The notes: generated from the sequence alone by a model not told the origin. 8,762 nt of DNA from Erythrobacter sp. (GCA_002695185.1 NZOF01000095.1:1-8762); one strand, 5' to 3'. Shown: positions 1-8,011, counted from the first letter of the stretch. Numbers and translations are program-made.

Positions 1-1110
1 CGCCCCGGCCTGCAGCGGCTGCTGGAGGACATCGAGGATGGGCTGGTCGATGTGGTCGTCGTCTACAAGATCGACCGGCTCAGCCGCTCTCTCGCCGACT
101 TCGCCAAGCTGGTCGAGGTATTCGACCGGAACGGCGTGACCTTCGTCTCGGTCACGCAGTCCTTCAACACGACCACGTCGATGGGGCGGTTGACCCTGAA
201 CATCCTGCTGTCCTTCGCTCAGTTCGAGCGCGAGGTCACGGCCGAGAGGATCCGCGACAAGGTCGCCGCCAGCCGCAAGAAGGGCATGTGGATGGGCGGT
301 GTGCCGCCCTACGGCTACCGTGTCGAGAACCGCAAGCTGGTGGTGGACGAGGAAGCCGCAGCGCATGTGCGCTGGATCTTCGCCCGCTTCCTCGAGATCG
401 GCTCCTGCACGGAACTGGCGCGGGAGGTCGGCATGCGGGGACTTCGGACGCCCCGCGGCAACCGGATCGACAAGAAATACATCTATCGGATGCTCAGCAA
501 CCGCGCCTACATCGGCGAGGCGGTCCACAAGGACGACAGCTATCCCGGCGAGCACGACGCCATCATCGACGGCGACACGTGGGGCAAGGTCCACGCCATC
601 CTGCAGGAAAGCCCGCGCAAGCGCGCCGCGCGCACCCGCGCCGACACGCCCGCGCTGCTGAAGGGGCTGCTGTTCGGGCCGGACGGCGCGGCCTTCTCGC
701 CGACGCACACCCGGAAGGGCGACAAGCTATACCGCTACTATGTCAGTCAGACTGTGCTGAAGCACGGTGCCGGGTCGTGCCCGGTCGGCCGCGTCCCCGC
801 GGGCGAGATCGAGGCCGCCGTGATCGACCAGCTCCGCGCCGTGTTCCGCCAGCCTGAGATCGTTGCAGGGACGTGGAAGGCGGCGCGGGCCCACGCCGAC
901 GACATCTCCGAGGCCGACGCCCGCGCGGCCCTGCAGCAGCTCGACCCGCTGTGGGACGAATTCTTCCCCGCAGAGCAGGCGCGCATCGTCACGCTGCTGG
1001 TCGAGCGCGTCGATATCGGCACTGACGGGCTCAACGTCCGGCTCCGTGTGGACGGGCTCGGTGCCCTCGCGCGAGAGATGTTGGCTGGAGACATGGGGGC
1101 GGCCGCATGA
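1..1110 (+). CDS. Large serine recombinase (5' end outside window)
   Basis: Site-specific DNA recombinase of the serine (resolvase/invertase) superfamily, which cuts and rejoins DNA through a serine-DNA link. The reading frame is open from base 1 (R-P-G-L-Q-R-L-L...), so the GTG at 52 is not a true start. About 60-70 N-terminal residues, including the catalytic serine, lie upstream by comparison with the family. Visible codons 18-95 form the rest of the resolvase domain, with YKIDRLSRSL near codons 22-31 and FEREVTAERIRDK before the hinge. Codons about 99-205 match the Recombinase domain (PPYGYRV, then NRAYIGEAVHK). Codons 220-265 sit where a zinc ribbon is usual but read GPDG instead of CxxC, with only one cysteine (SCPVGR). 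The C-terminus (DPLWDEFFPAEQARIV) is helical, ending in a beta-rich piece. The stop overlaps the next start by four bases. It is probably the mobility enzyme of the island; a phage integrase role is also possible. Confidence 0.93.
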   Translation, partial: RPGLQRLLEDIEDGLVDVVVVYKIDRLSRSLADFAKLVEVFDRNGVTFVSVTQSFNTTTSMGRLTLNILLSFAQFEREVTAERIRDKVAASRKKGMWMGGVPPYGYRVENRKLVVDEEAAAHVRWIFARFLEIGSCTELAREVGMRGLRTPRGNRIDKKYIYRMLSNRAYIGEAVHKDDSYPGEHDAIIDGDTWGKVHAILQESPRKRAARTRADTPALLKGLLFGPDGAAFSPTHTRKGDKLYRYYVSQTVLKHGAGSCPVGRVPAGEIEAAVIDQLRAVFRQPEIVAGTWKAARAHADDISEADARAALQQLDPLWDEFFPAEQARIVTLLVERVDIGTDGLNVRLRVDGLGALAREMLAGDMGAAA

Positions 1111-1508
1111 CCCGCGTGGCTCCGATCCCCGAGACGGTGACGCTCCACGTGCCGTTCCGCGTCGTGAAGCGCGGCGGGCGCAAGGAAATGCGCCTGCCCG
1201 ATGGCGTCCGGCCAGACCGCAAGGCGGACAACACGCTGGTCAAGGCGCTGGCGCGTGCCTTCCGGTGGAAGCGGATGCTGGAGTCGGGCGAGTTCTCGTC
1301 GATTTCGGAGTTGGCCGAGAAGGAGGGCATCGCCTTCACCTACATGGCGCGGCTGATGCGGCTGTCATTGCTGTCCCCGGCAATCGTCGATGCCATCATG
1401 GACGGTCGCCAGCCCGCGAATGTCACGCTCGCCGACCTGATGGGTTCGTTCCCGCCCGACTGGCAAGAACAGCAGGCCCTCTGGACTGCAGACAGCGCGC
1501 AAGACTGA
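1107..1508 (+). CDS. Small helix-turn-helix protein coupled to the recombinase
   Basis: A 133-aa soluble protein with no signal peptide or membrane segment. The N-terminal third is basic and beta-like (HVPFRVVKRGGRKEMRLPDG). Residues 64-97 look like a helix-turn-helix: SISELAEKEG, a short turn, then a second helix TYMARLMRLSLLSP, resembling ParB/KorB-type DNA-binding helices. The C-terminus is acidic. Its ATG lies inside the ATGA that ends the recombinase gene, so translation is probably coupled; GGGGG at 1095-1099 could serve as a weak ribosome site. From memory, similar small proteins follow recombinases of this type in alphaproteobacteria, which suggests an accessory DNA-binding factor or regulator for the recombinase. 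Its exact function is not known to me. The gene is real by codon pattern and coupling; the HTH reading is inference from sequence. Confidence 0.85.
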   Translation: MTRVAPIPETVTLHVPFRVVKRGGRKEMRLPDGVRPDRKADNTLVKALARAFRWKRMLESGEFSSISELAEKEGIAFTYMARLMRLSLLSPAIVDAIMDGRQPANVTLADLMGSFPPDWQEQQALWTADSAQD

Positions 1509-1587
1509 ATCGCGCGTGCAAACGGACAATTCCCGCGATAGGGTCATGGAAAACAAGCCCTTTCTGCAAGTACTGGAATTCGCGCGC

Positions 1588-4500
1588 ATGTCCGACAGCC
1601 TGACCGACCTGATCCTCTCCCTGATGCCCGAAGACGGATCGTCGATCGGCAATGGCGCGATGATGGCCCTGTTGCGCGAGCATGTGCCAGCCCTTTCCGA
1701 CGAGGACTACGCGGCCGCCCGTGACGCGCTGGTGGATGAAGGTGTCCTCGGGCGGGGGCGCGGGCGCGGCGGATCAATTTATCGGGCCGACGTGACCGAC
1801 CTGACACTGGAGATGCAGGACGAGGACGAGCCGACGGAGCCCCGCGGCAAGCCCCGAAGCGCGACAAGATCAGCAGCCTCACGCAGGTCCGGCGAACCGG
1901 TGCAGGTGTTGTCCTATCGTCACGGCGAGACGCGGGTGAACAACCCCGAGGTGGGGATGGTCCATGCCGGGACGGACCCGGACGGCGCGAAAACCACATG
2001 GGCCTACGACCCGCACCTGGACCCGGTGCTGAACTTCGACTCTGCCCGCGCTGGCGTGGAAAAGCTGATCGATGACGCCCTGGCCAGCGACGATCCGCAG
2101 GCAATGAAGGACGCATTGCACGAGCTCAAGCGGCTCCAGCAGCCCTACCTCAACTGGACGGGCAAGGCCGAGCGGACGTCGTTCGACGTCGATACCGTCA
2201 GCCTGCACGTGCATGAGCGGGTGGACCCGGCGACAATCCTCGCCAATGCGGCCAAGCGGCTGAAGGGCAAGGATGCGGGCGCGCAGTGGCGGCAACCCGA
2301 CCTGTTCGCGGCGCCGTTCGAGAACCTGCCGCTGCGCCAGGCGCTCGATTTCTACTCCCACGAAAAGGGCTGGTCGAACCGGCTGGTGTCGGGTGACAGC
2401 CTGCTGGTGATGAATTCGCTGCTGACCAAGGAAAGCATGGGCGGCAAGGTGCAGATGATCTACATCGACCCGCCCTATGGCATCAAATACGGGTCGAACT
2501 TTCAGCCCTTCACGAACAAGCGCGACGTGAAGGACCGATCAGACGCGGACCTGACGCAGGAACCAGAGATGATCAAGGCGTTCCGCGACACCTGGGAACT
2601 CGGCATCCATTCCTACCTGACCTATCTGCGCGACCGACTTGTGCTGGCGCGGGATTTGCTGACCGAGAGCGGGTCGGTGTTCGTGCAGATCGGTGACGAG
2701 AATGTTCATCGTGTGCGCTCAATCATGGAGGAAGTGTTCGGCGAGGCAAACTGCGTTGCATCAATTGTCGTCGAGAAAACTTCGGGCGCAAGTATGCGAA
2801 ATTTGGATCAAGTCGCGGACCATGTTTTGTGGTTCGCCAAAGATGTATCCGCGGTCAAATACCGACCCTCTCTTGCCGAGAAGGCTATTGAGGACTTCGT
2901 CTATGAATACAAGCATATTCGCTTGCCAGGCGGATACACGGACCACAGGAAAAAATACCAATTAGGACAAGGTTCCGAAAATCTCTTTGCTGTGAAGCCT
3001 CTGACGTCGCAGACCAATGCAAGCACAACAATCTATGACTATGAATTCCGGGGAAAGAAATACAAATCGGGCGTGCGTCAATGGACCACGCCGATAGAAA
3101 ACATGCGCCGTGTTGAGAAAGCTGGGAGGATTGAAGAGCGCGCTTCATCCATAGGATATGTTCGTTTCTTTGACGATTATAAGGCTGCGCCCCGCTCCAA
3201 TATCTGGACTGATACCGGCACTGGGAGTTTTACAGACGCCAAGGTCTATGTTGTTCAAACCGGCGTAAAGATTGTCGAACGCTGCGTCTTGATGACAACG
3301 GATCCCGGCGACCTCGTACTTGACCCCACCTGCGGCTCTGGCACCACCGCCTTTGTCGCAGAAAAATGGGGGCGGCGCTGGATCACCTGTGACACGTCCC
3401 GCGTGGCGATCACGCTGGCCAAACAGCGGTTGATGACCGCCAGCTTCGACTACTACGCCCTGCGCTACCCGCATGAGGGACTGAAGGGCGGCTTCGAATA
3501 TGAAACCGTGCCGCACATCACGCTGAAAAGCATCGCCAACAACCCCGACATCGACACGATTCACGCCGAGGATCACCCGAAGATCACGGCGGCGCTGGCC
3601 GACATGAACGCCGCCCTTGTCGCCGCCCCGCCGAAGCCCTTCAGGCCCGCGCAGGGCGTGCGCAAAGGCAAGCCGGTGGACTTCGCCAAGGGCGACACCC
3701 TGCACGAATGGGAGGTGCCCTTCGACTGGCCCGAGGATTGGCCGGAAGCCGCCCGCGCGCCTTTTGACGCCTTCCACGCTGCCCGGCAGGCGATGCAGCG
3801 CCGCATGGACCAGTCCATCGCCGACCATGCCGATCAGGAGACGCTCTACGACAAGCCGCGCATCGACCGAAACCGCCTGCGCATCACCGGGCCATTCTCG
3901 GTCGAAGCCGTGCCGGCGCCGACTGTCCTGTCGCTCGATGACAGCCTGCCGCCTGTTGAGGCGGACGACAGCATTGCCCGCACGGGCGAGACCTCGCGCC
4001 AGTCGCTCTGGCGCGACGAGCTTCTGAAAACCGGTGTCCGGGCCAAGGGCGGCGCGATGCTGCGCTTTGCCGAGTTCGAAACGCTGCCGGGACTGCGCCA
4101 CCTCCATGCCAGCGGATCGCTGGCCGATACCGGAGAGCGGGTCGTCGTCAGCTTTGGCCCCGAGCACGCAGCCCTCGAACAGCGTCAGGTGGAACTGGCC
4201 CTGACCGAGGCCGAAACCCTGCGTCCCGCGCCGAAGTTCATCCTGTTCTGCGCCTTCACCTTCGACCCCGAGGCCGCCAAGGACATCGACGAGGTCAACT
4301 GGCCCGGCGTCACACTGCTCAAGGCGCAGATGAACACCGACCTTCTGACCGAGGATCTGAAGAAGGCGCGATCCTCGAACCAGTCCTTCTGGCTGATGGG
4401 TCAGCCCGATGTGGAGCTGCGCAAACGCAAGGACGGGATGTGGGAGGTCGAGGTCAACGGCTTCGATTACTTCGATCCAAAGGCGGGCGATCTGGTGTCG

Positions 4501-4776
4501 GGCGGCAAGAAGCAGATCGCCATGTGGTCGCTGGACACGGATTACGACCAGCGCTCCCTGATGCCCCATCAGGTGTTCTTTCCGATGGCGGACGCCAAGG
4601 GCGGCTGGAACCGGCTGAAGGCGACCGTCCGATCCGAACTAGACGAGGATCTGCTCGAGCAGTTCCATGGCACCGTTTCGCTGCCCTTTGCGGCGGGAGA
4701 CAACCGGCGGATCGCGGTGAAGATCGTCGATGATCGCGGGATCGAGTCCCTCAAGATCATGCCGCTCGAGGGCTGA
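1588..4776 (+). CDS. mod: Type III-like DNA methyltransferase subunit (Mod), extended form
   Basis: Beta-class DNA amino-methyltransferase, the modification and specificity subunit of a Type III-like system; it would transfer a methyl group from S-adenosylmethionine to a base (usually adenine) in the target site. Domains in order: residues 3-72, a winged-helix-like N-terminal domain (LSLMPEDGSSIGNGAMM, then GRGRGRGGSIYRA); about 80-108, a charged linker; 110-270, an alpha-helical region; DPPY (motif IV) at 294-297; target-recognition region about 392-571; DPTCGSGTT (motif I, SAM binding) at 579-587. The order IV-TRD-I defines the beta class. Some 475 further residues follow motif I; EcoP15I-type Mods are only about 650 aa in total. 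The TRD-coding DNA is markedly AT-richer than its surroundings. Start: the ATG at 1588 sits just before the conserved domain, with GGA ten bases upstream; ATG 1546 and GTG 1516 are in-frame alternatives adding 14 or 24 residues. The stop is four bases before the Res start. Confidence 0.93.
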   Translation: MSDSLTDLILSLMPEDGSSIGNGAMMALLREHVPALSDEDYAAARDALVDEGVLGRGRGRGGSIYRADVTDLTLEMQDEDEPTEPRGKPRSATRSAASRRSGEPVQVLSYRHGETRVNNPEVGMVHAGTDPDGAKTTWAYDPHLDPVLNFDSARAGVEKLIDDALASDDPQAMKDALHELKRLQQPYLNWTGKAERTSFDVDTVSLHVHERVDPATILANAAKRLKGKDAGAQWRQPDLFAAPFENLPLRQALDFYSHEKGWSNRLVSGDSLLVMNSLLTKESMGGKVQMIYIDPPYGIKYGSNFQPFTNKRDVKDRSDADLTQEPEMIKAFRDTWELGIHSYLTYLRDRLVLARDLLTESGSVFVQIGDENVHRVRSIMEEVFGEANCVASIVVEKTSGASMRNLDQVADHVLWFAKDVSAVKYRPSLAEKAIEDFVYEYKHIRLPGGYTDHRKKYQLGQGSENLFAVKPLTSQTNASTTIYDYEFRGKKYKSGVRQWTTPIENMRRVEKAGRIEERASSIGYVRFFDDYKAAPRSNIWTDTGTGSFTDAKVYVVQTGVKIVERCVLMTTDPGDLVLDPTCGSGTTAFVAEKWGRRWITCDTSRVAITLAKQRLMTASFDYYALRYPHEGLKGGFEYETVPHITLKSIANNPDIDTIHAEDHPKITAALADMNAALVAAPPKPFRPAQGVRKGKPVDFAKGDTLHEWEVPFDWPEDWPEAARAPFDAFHAARQAMQRRMDQSIADHADQETLYDKPRIDRNRLRITGPFSVEAVPAPTVLSLDDSLPPVEADDSIARTGETSRQSLWRDELLKTGVRAKGGAMLRFAEFETLPGLRHLHASGSLADTGERVVVSFGPEHAALEQRQVELALTEAETLRPAPKFILFCAFTFDPEAAKDIDEVNWPGVTLLKAQMNTDLLTEDLKKARSSNQSFWLMGQPDVELRKRKDGMWEVEVNGFDYFDPKAGDLVSGGKKQIAMWSLDTDYDQRSLMPHQVFFPMADAKGGWNRLKATVRSELDEDLLEQFHGTVSLPFAAGDNRRIAVKIVDDRGIESLKIMPLEG
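2761..3300 (+). other. Low-GC target-recognition segment inside mod
   Basis: Hand counting gives 261 G/C of 540 bases (48%), against 40-41 of 60 (67-68%) in sample blocks at 2221-2280 and 3361-3420. It covers residues about 392-571, between the DPPY and DPTCGSG motifs, where beta-class enzymes carry the target-recognition domain. Codons rare in the rest of the gene cluster here, including a Leu TTA at 2962-2964 and two Ile ATA codons. The reading frame stays open across both edges. This fits replacement of the specificity region by recombination with a foreign allele. Confidence 0.7.
4768..4772 (+). promoter_or_regulatory. Ribosome binding site deciding the res start
   Basis: GAGGG lies inside the last codons of mod, eight bases before the ATG at 4781. 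It supports that start over the upstream in-frame alternative near 4730, which would overlap the mod 3' end with unrelated sequence. Mod and Res are therefore translated back to back. Confidence 0.7.
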
Positions 4777-4780
4777 ACCC

Positions 4781-7576
4781 ATGTCGCTCATCATCAACAC
4801 GCCATTCGTTTGCCCGGCTCAGCATTGGATCGAGGGCAAGGGTGGCAAGCTCGAAATCAAGCCCGAGCGCCGCCCGGCGAGCTACGAGGTCTTCGACGCC
4901 CGCAACAACACGAAGCGGACAGAGGTGCTGGACCTGGTCAATACCATCCGCGCCCGGGTCGACGCCTGGCGCGAGGCGGGCTGGCCCGGCGTGACCATCG
5001 TGACCAGGAAGCTCCTGGAACACTGGCACGATCGAGACGCGCGACAGCACCCGTTCTATTTCTGCCAGCTGGAGGCAATCGAAACCTTGATCTGGTGGGT
5101 CGAGGGGGCGGAGGCATTCAAGCAGGGCATCGCGATCCCCGGCGACGGCGGCACCTGGGAGCGTCTTTGCAACAAGATGGCCACGGGCGCGGGCAAGACC
5201 ACGGTAATGGCGATGATCATCACCTGGCAGGTCCTGAACGCGCTGACCTACCCGAAGCGGAACAAGGATTTCAGCCGCGCAGTGTTCATTGTGGCGCCCG
5301 GTCTGACTGTGAAGGAACGACTGCAGGTCCTGCTGCCCAGTGAGGGCTCCTATTACGACGAGTTCAACCTCTGTCCATCCGAGGCGCTGCGGCAAAAGCT
5401 GAACCAGGCCGAGGTGCTGATCGAGAACTGGCACACGCTGATGCCGCTTAAAGAGCAGGAACGCTCGGTCGTGAAGAAGGGCCGGGAGTCGGACGAGGCT
5501 TTCACTCGACGCGTGCTGGGCAAGCTGGCGGCACACAAAGATATCATCGTCATCAATGACGAGGCCCACCACGCCTATCGGAAACCGCCCGAGGTGAAGA
5601 TCAGCAAGAAGGTGGCCGCTGAGCAGGGGATCGATCTCGACGAGGCCACCCGCTGGATCGAGGGGCTGGACCGCATCCACAAGACGCGTCGCATCCAGCG
5701 CTGCTTCGACCTTTCAGCGACGCCGTTTGCGCCGACCGGCAAGAAGAGCACGGACACGGCATTGTTCGACTGGATCATCTCAGATTTCGGGCTGAACGAC
5801 GCGATCGAGGCCGGGCTGGTAAAAACGCCGCGCGTCGTGGTGCGGGACGATGCCTTGCCCGACGCGAGGACGTTGCGGTCGAAGCTCTATCACATCTACC
5901 GTGATCCTTCGGTCTCCGAGGATCTGAACAGGGCGAAGGCCGAACCGCACGAGGCACTGCCGAAGCTGGTGCAGGACGCCTATACGCTTCTCGGCGCGGA
6001 CTGGCGCGAAACGCAGAGGCAGTGGCGAGAGGCAGGTCATCATTCCCCGCCGGTGATGCTGACGGTCTGCAACCGCACCGAGACGGCCGCGCGGGTCGAG
6101 CACTATTTCAACCAGGGCGACTCGCACTGGCCGGAGCTTCATGCGCCGAACAGGACGTTGCGTGTCGACTCCAAGGTGCTGGAGAAGGCGGAAATCGGTG
6201 AAGCCGCCACGTCCGACAAGGACTACGAGAACAGGCTGAAGGAAATCATCGAGGCTGCAAACCTGCCGGAGACCCGAAAGCAGCAGCTTCAGGGGATGAA
6301 GAAGGAAGAGTTGCTGCGGGAGATCGTCGACAATGTCGGCAAGCGGGGTGCAGCTGGCCAGGACCTGCAGAACGTCATCTCCGTCGCGATGCTGTCCGAA
6401 GGCTGGGATGCGAAGAATGTAACCCACATCATGGGCTTGCGCGCGTTCACCTCGCAGCTTTTGTGCGAGCAGGTCGTCGGCCGCGGTCTTCGCAGGGTCT
6501 CTTACGACACGGATGAGAACGGGCTGTTCCTGCCGGAGTATGTGAACGTTTTCGGCGTTCCGTTGTCCATCTCGGAAACAGGAGAAGGAGGTGACCCGCC
6601 TCCGCCCCCCAGACCGACCACCCAGATCGAGGTCATTCCTGATCGGGCACACCTTGAGATCAAGTGGCCCAATGTCCTGCGCGTCGAGACCGTGGTGAAG
6701 CCGCAGCTGACCATGGCGTGGGACAAGGTGCCAGCACTTGAGCTCGACCCGGCCTCGACACCCATAAGTGCTGAACTGGCCCCCGCCTTGGGAGGGGCCA
6801 CGGACATAGGCAAGGTCACCGCGATCGATCTCGAACGCCTTCCGGACGGGTTCCGCCTGCAGAGACTTGTCTTTCAGGCTGCCAGAAAAGGCTTCGCCGA
6901 ACTGCGGCACAGCTTCTCCGGAACCGAGGAGTACCTCGCGGCTCAGCTGGTGCGCATAGTCGAGACCTTTCTGAATTCGAAGCTTCTCGACATTCCGTCA
7001 CTCTTCCACTCGGACCCATTGCGTCGCCGGATCCTGATCGCCTTGAACATCGATCTCGTCGTCCAGCACGTCATGCGTCATGTGAGCGAGCAGAATACTG
7101 AGCGCCTCACTCCGGTCTTTGATGAAGAGAACCCGATCGGCGCCACCGGTCAGATGCGCACCTGGTATACGACCAAGCCCTGCTTCCCGGCCATCAAATC
7201 GCATATCAGCCACCTCGTCGGCGATTCGTCGTGGGAGGGACACGCGGCGAATGTGTTCGAGGGGCGGGACGACGTAGTCGCCTATGCGAAGAACGATCAC
7301 CTCGGCTTCCAGATTCAGTATATGTGGGCCGGTTCACGTCGCCGGTATGTGCCCGACTTCCTTGTCCGGCTGTCTGGCGGCAAGATGCTTGCCCTCGAAA
7401 TCAAGGGAACCGACAGCCCCCAGAACAAGGCAAAGCGGGATGCGCTGAACGAATGGGTAAAGGCCATCAACGCGTCGGGTGGTTTTGGGTGCTGGTCATG
7501 GGATGTCGCCTTCAAGCCGGGCGACGTACAGGACATCATCACGAAACACACGGCCGTTGCCGAGCCAGTTGAATAG
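4781..7576 (+). CDS. res: Type III-like restriction subunit (Res): SF2 helicase plus endonuclease
   Basis: A 931-aa ATP-dependent restriction subunit that would act with Mod to translocate or slide on DNA and cut unmethylated sites. Superfamily 2 motifs are all visible: a Q-motif-like glutamine at residue 96 (FYFCQLEAI), Walker A ATGAGKTT at 134-141, DEAH at 260-263 (INDEAHHAY), SATPF from 312, EGWD at 540-543 (motif V), and QVVGRGLRR at 564-572 (motif VI). A polyproline linker (DPPPPPRP, 605-612) separates the helicase part from the C-terminal part. The nuclease has a PD-(D/E)xK site: P858-D859, then E873-I-K875 in LALEIKG. Every catalytic residue looks intact, so the enzyme is probably active. 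Length is close to EcoP15I Res (about 970 aa). The style (SLIINTPFVCPAQHW start) resembles what I recall as the BPTD_3080 family of Type III-like restriction enzymes; that name is from memory. The start is supported by GAGGG at 4768. Confidence 0.95.
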   Translation: MSLIINTPFVCPAQHWIEGKGGKLEIKPERRPASYEVFDARNNTKRTEVLDLVNTIRARVDAWREAGWPGVTIVTRKLLEHWHDRDARQHPFYFCQLEAIETLIWWVEGAEAFKQGIAIPGDGGTWERLCNKMATGAGKTTVMAMIITWQVLNALTYPKRNKDFSRAVFIVAPGLTVKERLQVLLPSEGSYYDEFNLCPSEALRQKLNQAEVLIENWHTLMPLKEQERSVVKKGRESDEAFTRRVLGKLAAHKDIIVINDEAHHAYRKPPEVKISKKVAAEQGIDLDEATRWIEGLDRIHKTRRIQRCFDLSATPFAPTGKKSTDTALFDWIISDFGLNDAIEAGLVKTPRVVVRDDALPDARTLRSKLYHIYRDPSVSEDLNRAKAEPHEALPKLVQDAYTLLGADWRETQRQWREAGHHSPPVMLTVCNRTETAARVEHYFNQGDSHWPELHAPNRTLRVDSKVLEKAEIGEAATSDKDYENRLKEIIEAANLPETRKQQLQGMKKEELLREIVDNVGKRGAAGQDLQNVISVAMLSEGWDAKNVTHIMGLRAFTSQLLCEQVVGRGLRRVSYDTDENGLFLPEYVNVFGVPLSISETGEGGDPPPPPRPTTQIEVIPDRAHLEIKWPNVLRVETVVKPQLTMAWDKVPALELDPASTPISAELAPALGGATDIGKVTAIDLERLPDGFRLQRLVFQAARKGFAELRHSFSGTEEYLAAQLVRIVETFLNSKLLDIPSLFHSDPLRRRILIALNIDLVVQHVMRHVSEQNTERLTPVFDEENPIGATGQMRTWYTTKPCFPAIKSHISHLVGDSSWEGHAANVFEGRDDVVAYAKNDHLGFQIQYMWAGSRRRYVPDFLVRLSGGKMLALEIKGTDSPQNKAKRDALNEWVKAINASGGFGCWSWDVAFKPGDVQDIITKHTAVAEPVE
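6585..6603 (+). promoter_or_regulatory. Perfect internal Shine-Dalgarno and small hairpin within res
   Basis: AAGGAGGTGA at 6585-6594 is complementary over ten bases to the usual 16S rRNA 3' end. GGAGGT (6587-6592) can pair with GCCTCC (6598-6603) around a five-base loop, with one T-G pair. No start codon lies at a usable distance; the nearest in-frame ATG is more than 100 bases on. Five proline codons follow directly. The pattern is seen in the sequence; a role in slowing translation between the helicase and nuclease domains is inference. Confidence 0.4.
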
Positions 7577-7621
7577 TTCTGGCACAAGATCGTCCTCGAA
7601 TCCTGGCTGGACTGCGAACGA

Positions 7622-8011
7622 CTATCTCGGCAGTTTGGCTGCTTCGTTGCCGACAATTCCTGAAAGGAATGCCTCGTCCAGCTTCGGCTCGTCCCATCGC
7701 TCGGCGACGGCCAGCCAACGTTCGAGGTGGTCGCGGAACCCCGGATCGCCAGCCTTGAGGTGAAACGTGTAGAGTCGGTCGACAATCTGCCGCATCAGGT
7801 GTCGCATCCGGTCGTCGTCGAGATGGGATGCATCGGTCCAGGGAATCTGCCGACCGTCGGCGTCAGTGATGAATACGTCCGAATAATCGCCCGCGTGGGT
7901 GACCGGGACAGTCCCGGCGTGCAGTTCCTCGATTCCCGTATTGCGCACACAGATCATCGCCATCAGCTGCGCCAGCCGGGCAGCGATACGAGCCTCGTCG
8001 GCCGGTTTCAT
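7622..8011 (-). CDS. Conserved-looking 129-aa protein of unknown function
   Basis: I do not recognise a named family. The protein is soluble, with no signal peptide or membrane helix. Residues 1-30 form a helix (ARIAARLAQLMAMICVRN). The middle part is mixed, with acidic and aromatic residues (THAGDYSDVFITDADGRQIP). The C-terminal half is helical and charged (MRHLMRQIVDRLYTFHL; ERWLAVAERWDEPKLDEAF). From memory, similar proteins occur as hypothetical genes on alphaproteobacterial plasmids and islands. The ATG overlaps the stop of the upstream 88-aa gene as ATGA, and AAAGG at 8020-8024 stands eight bases before it, so the two form an operon. It converges with res across a 45-base gap in which I see no convincing terminator. 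Confidence 0.75.
   Translation of the reverse strand: MKPADEARIAARLAQLMAMICVRNTGIEELHAGTVPVTHAGDYSDVFITDADGRQIPWTDASHLDDDRMRHLMRQIVDRLYTFHLKAGDPGFRDHLERWLAVAERWDEPKLDEAFLSGIVGNEAAKLPR

Noticed and set aside
1509..1587. Possible promoter between the HTH gene and mod
   Set aside because: No pair of -35 and -10 boxes with acceptable spacing could be found, so a separate mod promoter is not supported.
3145..4569. Long open frame of 474 codons on the - strand
   Set aside because: It lies antisense inside mod in high-GC DNA, where such frames arise by chance. Its translation is G, R and V rich without domains, and the + strand frame carries the methyltransferase motifs and continuation.
5780..6910. 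Open frame of 376 codons on the - strand within res
   Set aside because: Antisense to the helicase motifs of Res, no ribosome site seen, and low-complexity composition typical of a shadow frame.
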